DNA of 57,697 bases from CAYNEO01 sp964396245 (GTDB taxonomy: Bacteria > Zixibacteria > MSB-5A5 > GN15 > FEB-12), in contig CAYNEO010000021.1 of the NCBI GenBank assembly GCA_964396245.1, positions 1-57,697 of the forward strand, read 5' to 3'. The translations under genes were made by a program, and so were the position numbers. Positions within the stretch are counted from its first letter, which is position 1, and each line of letters begins with the position of its first letter. Shown in pieces: positions 35,111-44,479 of this stretch. Under the pieces are notes generated by a model. It was not told the DNA's origin. It searched no databases and was given only the letters and a program-made list of their open reading frames with translations.

Positions 35111-35986
35111 ATGACGCGGTACCTTGTTTGTCTGGTTTTTGCGCTTGCGTTAACTGCTCCAGCCGCGAACGCTGACGGCATATCGATATCACAATCAATC
35201 GATCAACACCGGGTCCCGTACGAGGATCAGGTCCACTTTCGCATAGTCCTGAGTTGGGACGGTCCGCAAACGGCGTATCTTTTCAATAAGCCGCTCGACC
35301 CGCAGTTTGAGCGCCTCATGGTCCAGCAGTATGCATCGTCTATCCGGTCCGCCGGATCGGGCGCCGACGAAGTTACCACCAAGACATATGAGTACACGCT
35401 CAAACCGACGCAGGCGGGCACCGGCCGCATTGAGCCGGTCACAATCGAATACCTCAGCTGGCCGGACAGCATTCCGGGTCAGTTGGTTACCGAGGCCATG
35501 TCGGTTGAAATCGCACCCCCCGTACCGGTCGAAACAAGCGGCGGCTATATGTGGCTGATTGTCATCGGGGCGGTCGTGGTCATCCTTGTCGTTGCCGTCA
35601 TCACGTGGAGAGTGCACCGCTCGAGACGCGTGGAACTTGCCGAACCGGCCCTGACTCCCGCCCAGGAGTTTCTGGTCCGCCTGGCGGAACTCAAGGCGGA
35701 TGCGGGCAATGATCTCAAAAAATTCCAGACCGGATTGTATAAACATCTGGTGAGTTTTCTCCATGAGCGGTATGGGATCGGTAGCGCAACGGCGTCGGCC
35801 GATGAAATCGCCGAGAAACTGGCAAAGACGGATATGGCCAAAAATAATCAGGACAAAATAAACGGATGGCTTCATCGGGCCGAGCGGGAGAAGTTCAGCC
35901 CCGTGGCGGCGTCGCCGGGAGAGACCATCAGGCTGGAGGCGGAAATCCGCGAATTCTTTGAAAAGAACATGATTTCGGATAGATAA
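35111..35986 (+). CDS. Short BatD-like membrane protein
   Basis: 291 residues. It has a signal peptide (to ANA-D, about 22), then one Ig-like beta domain (SISQSIDQHRVPYEDQVHF to about 140). One transmembrane helix, WLIVIGAVVVILVVAVITW, lies near 150, followed by a cytoplasmic helical domain with ALTPAQEFLVRLAELK and a REKFSPVAAS segment resembling DUF4381/BatD tails. The same architecture recurs at 38833 and, longer, in BatD (42698). It opens the operon, 11 bases before moxR. It probably senses or scaffolds on the periplasmic side and passes information to the MoxR/vWA module inside; this is inference. Confidence 0.7.
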   Translation: MTRYLVCLVFALALTAPAANADGISISQSIDQHRVPYEDQVHFRIVLSWDGPQTAYLFNKPLDPQFERLMVQQYASSIRSAGSGADEVTTKTYEYTLKPTQAGTGRIEPVTIEYLSWPDSIPGQLVTEAMSVEIAPPVPVETSGGYMWLIVIGAVVVILVVAVITWRVHRSRRVELAEPALTPAQEFLVRLAELKADAGNDLKKFQTGLYKHLVSFLHERYGIGSATASADEIAEKLAKTDMAKNNQDKINGWLHRAEREKFSPVAASPGETIRLEAEIREFFEKNMISDR

Positions 35987-35997
35987 ACGGAGGATTG

Positions 35998-36987
35998 ATG
36001 GACACCGATATCCAACAGATTCAGTCAATCGTCGAACAGGAAGCATCGTTTGTCGAGAAATTGACATCGCAGGTCAGCTCAGTTATTGTCGGCCAGAAAT
36101 ATCTGATCGAGCGGCTGCTCATGGGCATTCTGGCGAACGGTCACATCCTTATCGAGGGCGTGCCGGGTCTGGCGAAGACGCTTTCGGTCAAGACCTTGTC
36201 TGACGCCATCCAGGCGAAATTCCAGCGTCTGCAATTCACGCCGGACCTTTTGCCGGCGGATTTGATCGGCACCATGATCTACAACCCGCAGCGCTCGGAG
36301 TTTTATGTCCGCAAAGGACCGATTTTCGCCAATATCATCCTGGCCGACGAGATCAACCGCGCTCCCGCCAAGGTGCAATCGGCTCTTCTGGAGGCTATGC
36401 AGGAACGACAGGTAACGATCGGCGAGGAGACGTTCAAGCTCGACGAGCCGTTCCTCGTGCTTGCGACGCAGAACCCAATCGAGCAGGAAGGCACCTACCC
36501 GCTCCCGGAGGCACAGGTGGACCGGTTCATGCTCAAGCTGAAGATAGGTTATCCGAGCCCGGCCGAAGAGCGGCTGATCATGGACCGCAACACGGGAGCC
36601 GAGGCCATAAGTGTCTCGCGGGTGGTTTCACCGGAGGACATAGTCCGGGCCCGTGGGGTCATGCGGCATATCTATGTCGACGACAAGGTAAAGGAATATA
36701 TCGTCAATATCGTTTTTGCAACACGGGAGCCGGCCAAATACGGCCTGTCAGAACTGTCCGATTTGATTGCGTTCGGCGCTTCACCGCGCGCGACCATCTA
36801 TCTCAACCTGGCCGCGAAGGCGCATGCCTTCCTGCGCGGAAGAGGATATATCACGCCGGAAGATATCAAGGCAATCGGGGCGGATGTTCTCCGTCACCGC
36901 ATACTGCTGACGTACGAGGCCGAGGCCGAAGAGATGTCATCGGATGATATCGTCGCGAAGGTATTCGACGCCGTCGAGGTACCATAA
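35998..36987 (+). CDS. MoxR-family AAA+ ATPase
   Basis: About 329 residues. Walker A GVPGLAKT (54-61), Walker B IILADEIN (113-120), sensor-1-like LATQNPIEQEGTYPLPEAQVDRF (written as its core NPIEQEG), and an arginine-rich lid ending near HRILLTYEAEAE are all typical of the MRP subfamily of MoxR proteins. These ATPases act as chaperones that, with vWA-domain partners, load cofactors or mature protein complexes. A TTG at 35995 is adjacent, but GGAGG lies 4 bases before the ATG at 35998. The gene is the usual first member of MoxR-DUF58-Bat clusters. Confidence 0.93.
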   Translation: MDTDIQQIQSIVEQEASFVEKLTSQVSSVIVGQKYLIERLLMGILANGHILIEGVPGLAKTLSVKTLSDAIQAKFQRLQFTPDLLPADLIGTMIYNPQRSEFYVRKGPIFANIILADEINRAPAKVQSALLEAMQERQVTIGEETFKLDEPFLVLATQNPIEQEGTYPLPEAQVDRFMLKLKIGYPSPAEERLIMDRNTGAEAISVSRVVSPEDIVRARGVMRHIYVDDKVKEYIVNIVFATREPAKYGLSELSDLIAFGASPRATIYLNLAAKAHAFLRGRGYITPEDIKAIGADVLRHRILLTYEAEAEEMSSDDIVAKVFDAVEVP

Positions 36988-36996
36988 TAGACAGCT

Positions 36997-37872
36997 ATGA
37001 TACCGAAGGAAGTACTCAAGAAAGTCCGCCGTATCGAGATCACCACCAAGCGATTGGTCAATGATCTGTTTTCCGGTGAATACCATTCCACCTTCAAGGG
37101 GCAGGGGATGGAATTCGAGGAAGTGCGGGCGTACGTGCCGGGTGATGATATCCGCCTGATCGACTGGAACGTCACGGCCCGTACCGGATTTCCGCACATC
37201 AAGAAATTCCGGGAAGAGCGCGAGCTTTCGGTGGTGCTTCTGGTCGATGCGTCTTCTTCCGGCAAGTTCGGTACCCGTCAGCGGTTCAAATCGGAAACAG
37301 CCGCCGAGCTGTGCGCCTTGCTGGCGTTTTCGGCTATCAAGAATAACGACAAGGTTGGCCTGATCATTTTCACCGATAAGATCGAGAAGTTCGTGCCGCC
37401 GAAAAAGGGACGCGCCCATGTGCTTCGGCTGATCAGGGAGATTCTCTATTTCGAACCGGAGGGAATCAAAACCGATATCGCCGGCGCCCTGGAGTATTTC
37501 AGCCGGGTGATCAAGCGCAAGTCGGTCGTATTCCTGATCTCGGACTTCCTTTCCGAGGACTTCTACAAGCCTCTGCAAATCGCGAACAACAAGCACGATA
37601 TCATCGCGATGAAGATTTCGGACCCGCGGGAATCATCATTCGACAATGTCGGCCTGATAGAGCTGGAAGACGCCGAGACGGGCGAAGTCGTATTGATCGA
37701 CACCGCCTCGCGTGAGTTCCGCCGGGAGTTTTCGGCCAAGGCGGAAGAGGACAACTCGATGCTGAAGAAAGGATTCCGGTTGATCAACCTCGATTTTATC
37801 AATATCCGCACCGATGAGTCGTACATCGTGCCCTTGATCAACTTCTTCAAGATGAGAGAACGACGCAAGTGA
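36997..37872 (+). CDS. DUF58 domain protein
   Basis: 291 residues with no signal peptide. The DUF58 signature is complete: GQGMEFEEVRAYVPGDDIRLIDW (core PGDD-IR-IDW near 48-56) and then a vWA-like fold with LLVDASSSG in place of the canonical DxSxS metal site. ISDFLSE follows at about 189. DUF58 proteins always accompany MoxR ATPases and are thought to bridge them to vWA membrane proteins. The spacing of 9 bases after moxR and the AAGG-type site upstream of ATG support cotranscription. Its function at the molecular level is not established for the family. Confidence 0.9.
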   Translation: MIPKEVLKKVRRIEITTKRLVNDLFSGEYHSTFKGQGMEFEEVRAYVPGDDIRLIDWNVTARTGFPHIKKFREERELSVVLLVDASSSGKFGTRQRFKSETAAELCALLAFSAIKNNDKVGLIIFTDKIEKFVPPKKGRAHVLRLIREILYFEPEGIKTDIAGALEYFSRVIKRKSVVFLISDFLSEDFYKPLQIANNKHDIIAMKISDPRESSFDNVGLIELEDAETGEVVLIDTASREFRREFSAKAEEDNSMLKKGFRLINLDFINIRTDESYIVPLINFFKMRERRK

Positions 37873-37881
37873 GGAGTGCCA

Positions 37882-38808
37882 ATGTACAGGGGACATAGAG
37901 TAGTTATCCCGGGTTTGCTGACAATTTTCTTCCTGTCGGCGCTTGGTTTTGCGGTGATCGCCGGGTGCGGCGGCAGTCAATCGGGGATCGATGTCGAGCA
38001 GCATAAGCGTCTTGCCGGCGATCTTCGGGACAACAAGCTGTACGAAGCTGCGATCGAGGAATACCGGAAGGTGCTTGACAGTCCGGGACTTGACGACACC
38101 CAGCGCGGGAATATCAGCTATTTGATAGCCCGGATTTATTTCGAAGATCTCAAGGACTACCGGAACGCGGCAGCCTACTATGTGCGGGCTCGCAGCTACA
38201 GCCCGGATGCCTCCTATTCAACGGAAGCTTCGCGCAACCTGGTGGCATCACTGGAAAAGCTCGGGCAGTTTGTGGACGCCAAGCGCGAACTCGGCGCCGC
38301 GGTGGATATTGACTCGACGCCGAAGACCAGAGGAGTTACGCCCGTGGCGATCATTGATAAGGATACCATCTGGCTGTCGGAAGTCGAGGCGCGGATTCAG
38401 AGCATGCCCGCTCAGATGCAGCAGCAGTACCTGACGCCGGAGGCGAAGCGCGATTTTGTGCGCAATTATGTCGGCGCGGAACTTCTGTACCGGGCGGCGT
38501 TGCGCGAGGGTTACGATCGGGATCCGGAAATGGCGCGGCAGAAGGAGCAGCTCTACAAGAACCTGCTGGTCGACCGGTTTTTGGTCAATAAGGTAATGCC
38601 GGAGGTTACGGTCGATACGGCCGATGTCCGTAACTACTACCTGGCCAACAAGAATGCTCGCTATAACGACATGCCGTACGACTCGGTGAAGGCAAAAGTA
38701 TTTATGGACTACCAGAGCGAGAAGGCCGAAGCCGGCCTTAATGATTACCTGGCAAAACTTTACAAGGCCGAGAAGGTGACTTTTCTGGACCATAACATCA
38801 GAGACTAG
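37882..38808 (+). CDS. TPR lipoprotein with SurA/PpiC-N-like C-terminal domain
   Basis: 308 residues from the ATG at 37882, chosen over the GTG at 37876 because GAGGAG sits 5 bases before it. A lipobox (AVIAGC, Cys29) is followed by three TPR-type helical pairs (AGDLRDNKLYEAAIEEY, AAAYYVRARSYSPD, near 45-130). A helical domain comes next with YLTPEAKRDFVRNYVGAELLYRAALREG and YKNLLVDRFLVNK. This strongly resembles the N-terminal chaperone part of SurA/PpiC proteins, but the parvulin isomerase domain is absent. It would act at the periplasmic face as a holding chaperone. I am not aware of it as a standard Bat-cluster member. Confidence 0.75.
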   Translation: MYRGHRVVIPGLLTIFFLSALGFAVIAGCGGSQSGIDVEQHKRLAGDLRDNKLYEAAIEEYRKVLDSPGLDDTQRGNISYLIARIYFEDLKDYRNAAAYYVRARSYSPDASYSTEASRNLVASLEKLGQFVDAKRELGAAVDIDSTPKTRGVTPVAIIDKDTIWLSEVEARIQSMPAQMQQQYLTPEAKRDFVRNYVGAELLYRAALREGYDRDPEMARQKEQLYKNLLVDRFLVNKVMPEVTVDTADVRNYYLANKNARYNDMPYDSVKAKVFMDYQSEKAEAGLNDYLAKLYKAEKVTFLDHNIRD

Positions 38809-38832
38809 CGGACGGATTAGCGGTATAACACT

Positions 38833-39867
38833 ATGATGCGGTTTCGGAATTACATAGTTGCGGCGGCAGCCGTATTTGCGCTGGCGGCGAGCGCCGGCGC
38901 GCAGACATCGGCGGACACGGTCGGCAGTCTTTCCGGCGTGGAAATAACAACATCGGTCGACCGCGCCGACATGTTTGTCGGAGACCTGGTCAACTACAAG
39001 CTTACGATCACCTACGACTCTACATATAAACTCATTCCCCCGCCGCTCGGAGCGAATCTCGGGGCATTCGATGTCAAGGACTACAAGCCGGATGCCGAGA
39101 CAACGCTGCCGGACGGCCGGATTCAGAGTGAGTCGACATTCAAATTGAGCACGTTCACCACCGGTGATTATGTCATTCCGCCGGTACCGGTCATGTTCAT
39201 GACTTCGGACAGCACCAGGAAAGTGTTGTTATCGGAATCGGTGCCTATAAAGGTCAAGTCACTGCTGGAGAACGCCGGTGATACGGTGGATATTCGACCG
39301 CTCAAAGCCCAGTACGAATTTCAGCGCGACATGACGGTCTATTATGTCTGGGGCGGTATTGCAGTCGTCCTCATTGCCGGGTTGATTCTGTTGTGGTGGT
39401 ACATGCGGCGCCGCCGGCAGGCAGTCGTCGAGGCGGTCGACCTTCGTGATCCGTGGGAAATTGCGTTCGAGAAGATGGCGGTGCTCAAGGAAAAGCGGTA
39501 TATCGAAGAGGGGAATTTCAAGCAGTTCTATATTGAACTGACCGAACTGGCGCGTGAGTATCTCGACCGCATGTATAAGGTCGACGTCTTGGAGATGACG
39601 ACACAGGAATTCATCGACAATTTCGCCGAAATCGAACTCCCCAACAGTCTGTATTCGGATACGGTCGCTTTTCTGAAGCATGCCGATTTGGTGAAGTTTG
39701 CCAAATTCATCCCCGAACAGCGGCGCGCGGAAGACGACTATATTTTCACGCATGATTTGATCGCGATGATTCGGAACGATTACGAACAGCGACAGCAGGC
39801 CGAAGTGCATATCAACGGCAAGACGCCGGTCGAGGCGGCGGTAACGCCGGGAGGCGGGGCGGAATGA
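38833..39867 (+). CDS. Second short BatD-like membrane protein
   Basis: 344 residues built like the protein at 35111. It has a signal peptide (to AGA-Q, about 23), an Ig-like domain (VEITTSVDRADMFVGDLVNYKLTITYD, to about 155) and one transmembrane helix (VWGGIAVVLIAGLILLWWY, near 175). An arginine cluster and a helical cytoplasmic domain of about 140 residues follow (DPWEIAFEKMAVLKEK, ELTELAREYLDRM, IPEQRRAEDDY). The last motif parallels REKFSPV in the paralogue. Two ATG codons (38833 and 38836) are adjacent. It overlaps BatA by 4 bases (ATGA), so the two are translationally coupled. Confidence 0.72.
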   Translation: MMRFRNYIVAAAAVFALAASAGAQTSADTVGSLSGVEITTSVDRADMFVGDLVNYKLTITYDSTYKLIPPPLGANLGAFDVKDYKPDAETTLPDGRIQSESTFKLSTFTTGDYVIPPVPVMFMTSDSTRKVLLSESVPIKVKSLLENAGDTVDIRPLKAQYEFQRDMTVYYVWGGIAVVLIAGLILLWWYMRRRRQAVVEAVDLRDPWEIAFEKMAVLKEKRYIEEGNFKQFYIELTELAREYLDRMYKVDVLEMTTQEFIDNFAEIELPNSLYSDTVAFLKHADLVKFAKFIPEQRRAEDDYIFTHDLIAMIRNDYEQRQQAEVHINGKTPVEAAVTPGGGAE

Positions 39868-40910
39868 GCCAGATTGATTTCTATGGACTCGGCGTCAATT
39901 TCTTTGACCTTATCGATACCACCATTCCGGCTATCGTGATTTTTGCTCTCGGTTTGCTGGTGGTGGCGGCGATGCTCTGGTTTGCGGTCCGTCGTCGCCG
40001 GGTGAAGTCAGCGACCATCAAGTACTCGGACATTCGTATCGTGAAACGGGCGGCGCGCACGAGCCGTCAGCGCTACCGGTTTCTACTGACGGGCCTGCGG
40101 GTGGCGGCAATCGTACTGCTGGTAGTGGCGTTTGCACGTCCGCGGTCGGGCACCGAAAAGAAAGAGATCAGCTCCGAAGGTATTGATATCATGATCGCGC
40201 TCGACGTGTCATCATCGATGCAGGCGGAGGATTTCAAGCCGAACAACCGGCTCTACGTGGCGAAAGAAGAGATCAAGAAATTTATCAATAACCGGGTGAA
40301 CGACCGTATCGGCCTGGTAGTGTTTGCACGGAACTCATTCACGCAATGCCCGCTGACGGTTGACTACGGCGTGCTACTCAATTTTGTCGACCAGGTGGAC
40401 TTTGGCCTGATCGAAGACGGTACTGCAATCGGCATGGCGATAGCGAACGGGGTCAATCGCCTTCGGGATTCTGATGCCAAGTCCAAGATCATGATTTTGC
40501 TTACTGACGGTGACAACAATGCCGGTGAAATCGACCCGCTCACGGCGGCAAACCTGGCCACGGCGTTCAATATCAAGATATACACTATCGCCGCCGGGAA
40601 GCCGGGAAATGCCATGTACCCGGTGGACGATCCGATTTTCGGCAAGCGATACGTCTACCGTCCGACCAATGTGGATGAAAAGACGTTGAAAGAAATCGCC
40701 GAGCGAACCGGCGGGGAGTACTTCCGGGCGCGGTCGTCCGATGAGCTGGAGCAAATCTACTCTATTATCGACAAGCTGGAAAAGAGCAAAGTGAAGGTTT
40801 CAACGCACATTCAGTATCGTGAGTTGTTCAGCTACTTCACGTATGCGGGCTTGGCCCTGCTGGTACTGGAAATGATTCTCGGGAACACGTATTTCAGGAA
40901 GTTGCCGTAG
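39864..40910 (+). CDS. batA: BatA-like vWA membrane protein
   Basis: 348 residues. An N-terminal membrane helix (PAIVIFALGLLVVAAMLWF) and a second one (GLRVAAIVLLVVAFARPRSG) bring in a von Willebrand A domain. Its metal site is intact: DVSSSM (about 110-115), the threonine region SFTQCPLT and TDGDNN (about 213-218). A C-terminal helix (LFSYFTYAGLALLVLEMIL) closes the Bat topology. Bat proteins were linked to aerotolerance in Bacteroides and to envelope stress and infection in Leptospira and Francisella; the biochemical role is unsettled. It is coupled to the gene before by overlap and precedes BatB by 22 bases. Confidence 0.9.
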   Translation: MSQIDFYGLGVNFFDLIDTTIPAIVIFALGLLVVAAMLWFAVRRRRVKSATIKYSDIRIVKRAARTSRQRYRFLLTGLRVAAIVLLVVAFARPRSGTEKKEISSEGIDIMIALDVSSSMQAEDFKPNNRLYVAKEEIKKFINNRVNDRIGLVVFARNSFTQCPLTVDYGVLLNFVDQVDFGLIEDGTAIGMAIANGVNRLRDSDAKSKIMILLTDGDNNAGEIDPLTAANLATAFNIKIYTIAAGKPGNAMYPVDDPIFGKRYVYRPTNVDEKTLKEIAERTGGEYFRARSSDELEQIYSIIDKLEKSKVKVSTHIQYRELFSYFTYAGLALLVLEMILGNTYFRKLP

Positions 40911-40932
40911 GCAAGAGGAGAGAGACGGAACC

Positions 40933-41958
40933 ATGCGATTTTCAGACCCGATCAATTTTCTTCTCCTGCTGGGAGTGCTGGTGCTGGGGGTGTTCGTGTT
41001 CTGGGCGCTGGCGCGCAAGAAGAAGCTGTTGAAACGGTTTGGCGACATTCCGTTGATCATGAAGAATGCGCCCTATATTTCATTCGGCCGCCAGCGAACC
41101 AAGGCAATCCTTCTTCTCGCGGCCCTGAGTTTCGGGGCGGTTGCCCTGGCACGCTTGCAGTTCGGTACGCACCTGGAGTTGCTCAAGCGCGAGGGGATTG
41201 ACCTTATCGTGGCTGTTGACGTGTCGAATTCCATGCTGGCGCGTGACATGAAACCGAGCCGGCTCGAAAAAGCCAAGCAGCAGGTGCACAGCATAATTGA
41301 CCGGCTGGAAGGGGACCGAATCGGGCTCGTCGCTTTTGCCGGCGACGCGTTCGTACAGTGTCCGTTGACACTCGATTATGCGGCGGCACGGATGATGCTG
41401 TCGGTGATGGATAACCAGTCCGTTTCACGCCAGGGGACCAATCTCTCAGCGGCGATAGAAACCGCCGCCAAGTCATTCAGTCAGCAGGAGAAGAAGCACA
41501 AGGTGCTTTTGCTTCTCACCGATGGAGAGGACCACCAGGGCGGCGTTCTGGCGGCTGCCGAGGACGCTCGGAAAGACGGAGTCAAAATCTATACGGTCGG
41601 GATCGGTAATCCGTCGGGGGAACCAATTCCCATACTTGACCGTAGTGGTAACCAGGTCGGATTCAAGAAAGATCCGCAGACCGGTGACGTGATTGTATCA
41701 CGCCTCGACGAGACAACGCTTCAAAAGGTGGCGTTGAGCACCGGCGGCAGGTATTATCACGCGACCGTGGGGGAGATGGAACTGGACCGCATCTTCGACG
41801 AGATTTCGAAGATGGAGAAGAAAGAACTCGAGGGAACACTTGTGACCAAATACGACGATCGTTTTCAGTGGCCGCTTCTAATGGTTATTATTCTGGTTGT
41901 CGGTGAGTTTTTCATCTCGGAACGCAAAAAACCGGTCGGAGGTGAGCAACATGTCTAG
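40933..41958 (+). CDS. batB: BatB-like vWA membrane protein
   Basis: 341 residues, paralogous to BatA. It has a membrane helix at 7-27 (INFLLLLGVLVLGVFVFWAL), a second near 60 (KAILLLAALSFGAVALARL), and a vWA domain with an intact metal site: DVSNSML (about 95-101), SRQGTNLS and TDGEDHQ (about 195-201). A final helix (WPLLMVIILVVGEFFI) follows. The linker SGNQVGFKKDPQTGDVIVSRLDE is usual for BatB. GGAGAG lies about 12 bases upstream of the ATG. The last 8 bases overlap the start of BatC, which indicates coupled translation. Confidence 0.9.
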   Translation: MRFSDPINFLLLLGVLVLGVFVFWALARKKKLLKRFGDIPLIMKNAPYISFGRQRTKAILLLAALSFGAVALARLQFGTHLELLKREGIDLIVAVDVSNSMLARDMKPSRLEKAKQQVHSIIDRLEGDRIGLVAFAGDAFVQCPLTLDYAAARMMLSVMDNQSVSRQGTNLSAAIETAAKSFSQQEKKHKVLLLLTDGEDHQGGVLAAAEDARKDGVKIYTVGIGNPSGEPIPILDRSGNQVGFKKDPQTGDVIVSRLDETTLQKVALSTGGRYYHATVGEMELDRIFDEISKMEKKELEGTLVTKYDDRFQWPLLMVIILVVGEFFISERKKPVGGEQHV

Positions 41959-42691
41959 GTTGACTGTCACGGTAATTATCGGTGCGATTGCCGTCGCGAG
42001 CGTACCGGCGGTTCATGGCAAGGGCTATGTCGATGCTGTTCGCAAGGGCAATGAAGCGTATACCAAAGGCGACTACAAAACGGCGCTGGAACAATACCAC
42101 GTCGCGGAGGCGGACCTTCCGGAATCGCCCGAGCTGGAATATAACATGGGCGGGGCCCTCTACCAGCAGGAAGCTTACGAGGAGGCTACGGAGAAATTCT
42201 CCAATGCCCTCAATTCGACGGATATCCAGACTACGGCGAAGGCCCAGTACAACCTGGGGAATGCGTTCTACCGGTCGGGCGACTATATGAAAGCGATCGA
42301 GAGTTATAAAAAAGCGCTCGACATTACCCCGGACGACATGGACGCTAAATTCAACCTGGAGCTGGCCCGCAAGATGCTGAAAGAGCAGACCAAGCCGCAG
42401 CAGCAGAATCAGAAGAATCAGAATCAACAACAGAAAAAGCAGGACCAGCAACAGCAGAAACAGGGTCAGCAGCAGAACCAGCAGCAGAACAACGACCAAC
42501 AGCAGCAGGAAAAACAGGATCAAACGCAGCAGCAGGACGGGCAGCAACAGCAGGAGATTCAGGAAGGGAAGAAGATGTCCAAAGAGGACGCGGAGCGTAT
42601 CCTGAACAGCATTCGTGATGACGAGAAGGACACACAACGCCAGATCAAGCGTGACGTCAGTCCGAGCGACTACAACGGCAAGGACTGGTAA
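41951..42691 (+). CDS. batC: BatC-like TPR protein with glutamine-rich tail
   Basis: 246 residues from the ATG at 41951, inside the end of batB. GGAGGTGA precedes it, which overrules the longer frame starting at 41897. A signal peptide (MSRLTVTVIIGAIAVASVPAVHG) leads into three TPR motifs (GNEAYTKGDYKTALEQYHVAE, YNMGGALYQQEAYEEATEKFSNAL, YNLGNAFYRSGDYMKAIESYKKAL). About 55 residues made almost only of Q, N, K and D follow (from about residue 150), and then an acidic helix (SKEDAERILNSIRDDEK). BatC is periplasmic and complexes with BatB/BatE in other species. The Q-rich spacer is far longer than usual. Confidence 0.87.
   Translation: MSRLTVTVIIGAIAVASVPAVHGKGYVDAVRKGNEAYTKGDYKTALEQYHVAEADLPESPELEYNMGGALYQQEAYEEATEKFSNALNSTDIQTTAKAQYNLGNAFYRSGDYMKAIESYKKALDITPDDMDAKFNLELARKMLKEQTKPQQQNQKNQNQQQKKQDQQQQKQGQQQNQQQNNDQQQQEKQDQTQQQDGQQQQEIQEGKKMSKEDAERILNSIRDDEKDTQRQIKRDVSPSDYNGKDW
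42398..42556 (+). repeat. CAG/CAA-rich low-complexity tract inside batC
   Basis: About 160 bases of imperfect CAG, CAA and AAC triplets, in frame, encoding the Gln/Asn/Lys spacer of BatC. The repeat is irregular, without a fixed unit. It behaves as coding low complexity and not as a CRISPR or tandem satellite. Such tracts can change length by slippage. Confidence 0.85.
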
Positions 42692-42697
42692 TTGATT

Positions 42698-44479
42698 ATG
42701 AATGTGCGAGCGGCCATATTACGTATTCTGCCGGTATTGATGGCGATCGGTATTTTCAGCGCGGTGCCGGCGCAGGCGCAGGATGATATCACGGTGGAGG
42801 CAACCCTTAACCGTGACACGATCGGCCTGGATGAGCAGGTTCTCCTGGAGGTCAAAATCGAGGGCAAGACGAGGAACCTGCCGCCGCCGCAGATCCCGAC
42901 GTTGTCCAAGTTCGATGTCTACGACCAGGGCCAGTCCACCAATATTTCGATTGTCAACGGCCAGATGTCGAGCACCGTGAGTTACCGGTATATCCTGATC
43001 CCGAGCGAGCCGGGATCGTACCCGATCGAGAATATCTCGGTCGTTTACAACAACCGTCGGTACAAGGCCGACCCTGTTACGCTCACCGTTCTCAGTAAAG
43101 GAACAGCAGGATCGCCGCCGGCCGAGGCGCAGGGGGGGCAGGGTCAGTCGAGCGCCTCTCGCGATTACTTCCTGACCGCGGAGGTGGACCGGAAGAGCCC
43201 CTATGTCAACCAACAGGTGACGTTGACGCTCAAGTTCTATATCGCGGTTCGACACTCGACACCCGATCTGACGTGGCCAACGACCACCGGGTTCTGGCGC
43301 GAGTCGATCAGCAGTAATACGGCGTACAGCCAGCGCGTCAGTAATCGGACATACAAAGTGTATGAAGTCAAGTCCGCACTCTTTCCGACGCAAACCGGCG
43401 AGTTGACAATAGGCAGGGCGATGATCACCACGAGAGTGGCGACCGATTTCTTTTTTGCGGGCGACCAGATTACTGCGCGGTCGAGCCCGATTACGATCAA
43501 CGTGCGCCCGCTCCCGCAGGAGGGGAAACCGGCCGATTTCTCCGGCACGGTCGGTGATTTCAAGATGTCGCTGCGTACGGACAAGGCATCGGCCGATGTC
43601 AATCAGCCGGTGACGGTGACCGTGCGTATCGACGGTACCGGCAATATCAAGTCAGTGGCGGAACCAAAGATTCCGGAAACTGAGGAATTCCGGGTCTACC
43701 GTGCATCGAGCAAGGAGAACATCACCAAGACCAGAAGTGAACTTGGCGGCACGAAAATTTTTGAAGAGGTGTTTATCCCGAGGCGCCCGGGCAATCTGGA
43801 GATACCGGCGCTGTCGCTGAGTTTCTTTAATCCGAAAAGCGGCAAATACGAGAAGGTGTCGACCAGGCCGATTCCTTTGACGGTGCGGGAGACCGAAGGA
43901 TATGCGAGTTCGGATGATGTCCCGTACGCGCCGGGCGGCATGACGATAAGCAGTCAGGCGCAGGATATTCGATATATCAAGGAAAATCTCGGAGACCTCC
44001 AGAAAGTGGGCACGCTGATCATCGCCAAGCCGATATACCTCGCGGTCAACGGCCTCCCGGTGCTGGCGTTGCTGGGGTTGATCGTCTATCGCGTTCGTCG
44101 GGAAAAGCTGTCCAGCGATATCGGTTACGCCCGCTCCCGGGCGGCCTCACGTATGGCGCGCAAGCGTCTGGCGCAGGCGCGGTCACTGGCCCGGACTGAT
44201 TCGGCCGGTGATTTCTACGCCGAAATCAGCCAGGCGGTAACATCGTATGTGGCCGACAAGCTCAATATCTCCCCGTATGGATTGACCAGTGACCGTATCT
44301 CCGAGCTGCTGCGCGAGCGCGGGGCCGATAATGCGTTGGTGACCGAGACCGTCGATATCCTCCAGCGGAGCGACTTCGCCCGGTTCGCGCCGTCCTCGGT
44401 GACCGAGGATGACATTCGCCAGTCGCTGGAGAGGGCCGAAGACGTTATGGTAAAGATGGAGGGGGTGAAGTTTGCGTAA
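42698..44479 (+). CDS. batD: BatD-like protein
   Basis: About 593 residues. A signal peptide (ILPVLMAIGIFSAVPAQA) is followed by three Ig-like BatD domains (DDITVEATLNRDTIGLDEQVLLEV, then SRDYFLTAEVDRKSPYVNQQVTLTL, then DFKMSLRTDKASADVNQPVTVTVRIDG, each opening a domain). A single membrane helix (PIYLAVNGLPVLALLGLIVYRV, near 447) leads to a cytoplasmic helical tail resembling those of the two short BatD-like proteins (LSKSDFAR-type ending, DFARFAPSSVTEDD). A TTG at 42692 is possible; the ATG at 42698 is preferred. It overlaps batE by 8 bases. Confidence 0.88.
   Translation: MNVRAAILRILPVLMAIGIFSAVPAQAQDDITVEATLNRDTIGLDEQVLLEVKIEGKTRNLPPPQIPTLSKFDVYDQGQSTNISIVNGQMSSTVSYRYILIPSEPGSYPIENISVVYNNRRYKADPVTLTVLSKGTAGSPPAEAQGGQGQSSASRDYFLTAEVDRKSPYVNQQVTLTLKFYIAVRHSTPDLTWPTTTGFWRESISSNTAYSQRVSNRTYKVYEVKSALFPTQTGELTIGRAMITTRVATDFFFAGDQITARSSPITINVRPLPQEGKPADFSGTVGDFKMSLRTDKASADVNQPVTVTVRIDGTGNIKSVAEPKIPETEEFRVYRASSKENITKTRSELGGTKIFEEVFIPRRPGNLEIPALSLSFFNPKSGKYEKVSTRPIPLTVRETEGYASSDDVPYAPGGMTISSQAQDIRYIKENLGDLQKVGTLIIAKPIYLAVNGLPVLALLGLIVYRVRREKLSSDIGYARSRAASRMARKRLAQARSLARTDSAGDFYAEISQAVTSYVADKLNISPYGLTSDRISELLRERGADNALVTETVDILQRSDFARFAPSSVTEDDIRQSLERAEDVMVKMEGVKFA

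Noticed and set aside
42398..42556. Repeat tract considered as CRISPR or satellite
   Set aside because: No constant repeat unit and no spacers; it is in-frame coding low complexity.
41912..42637. Leu-rich minus-strand frame that looks like a membrane protein
   Set aside because: It is the reverse complement of the CAG/CAA tract of batC (CTG/TTG read as Leu).
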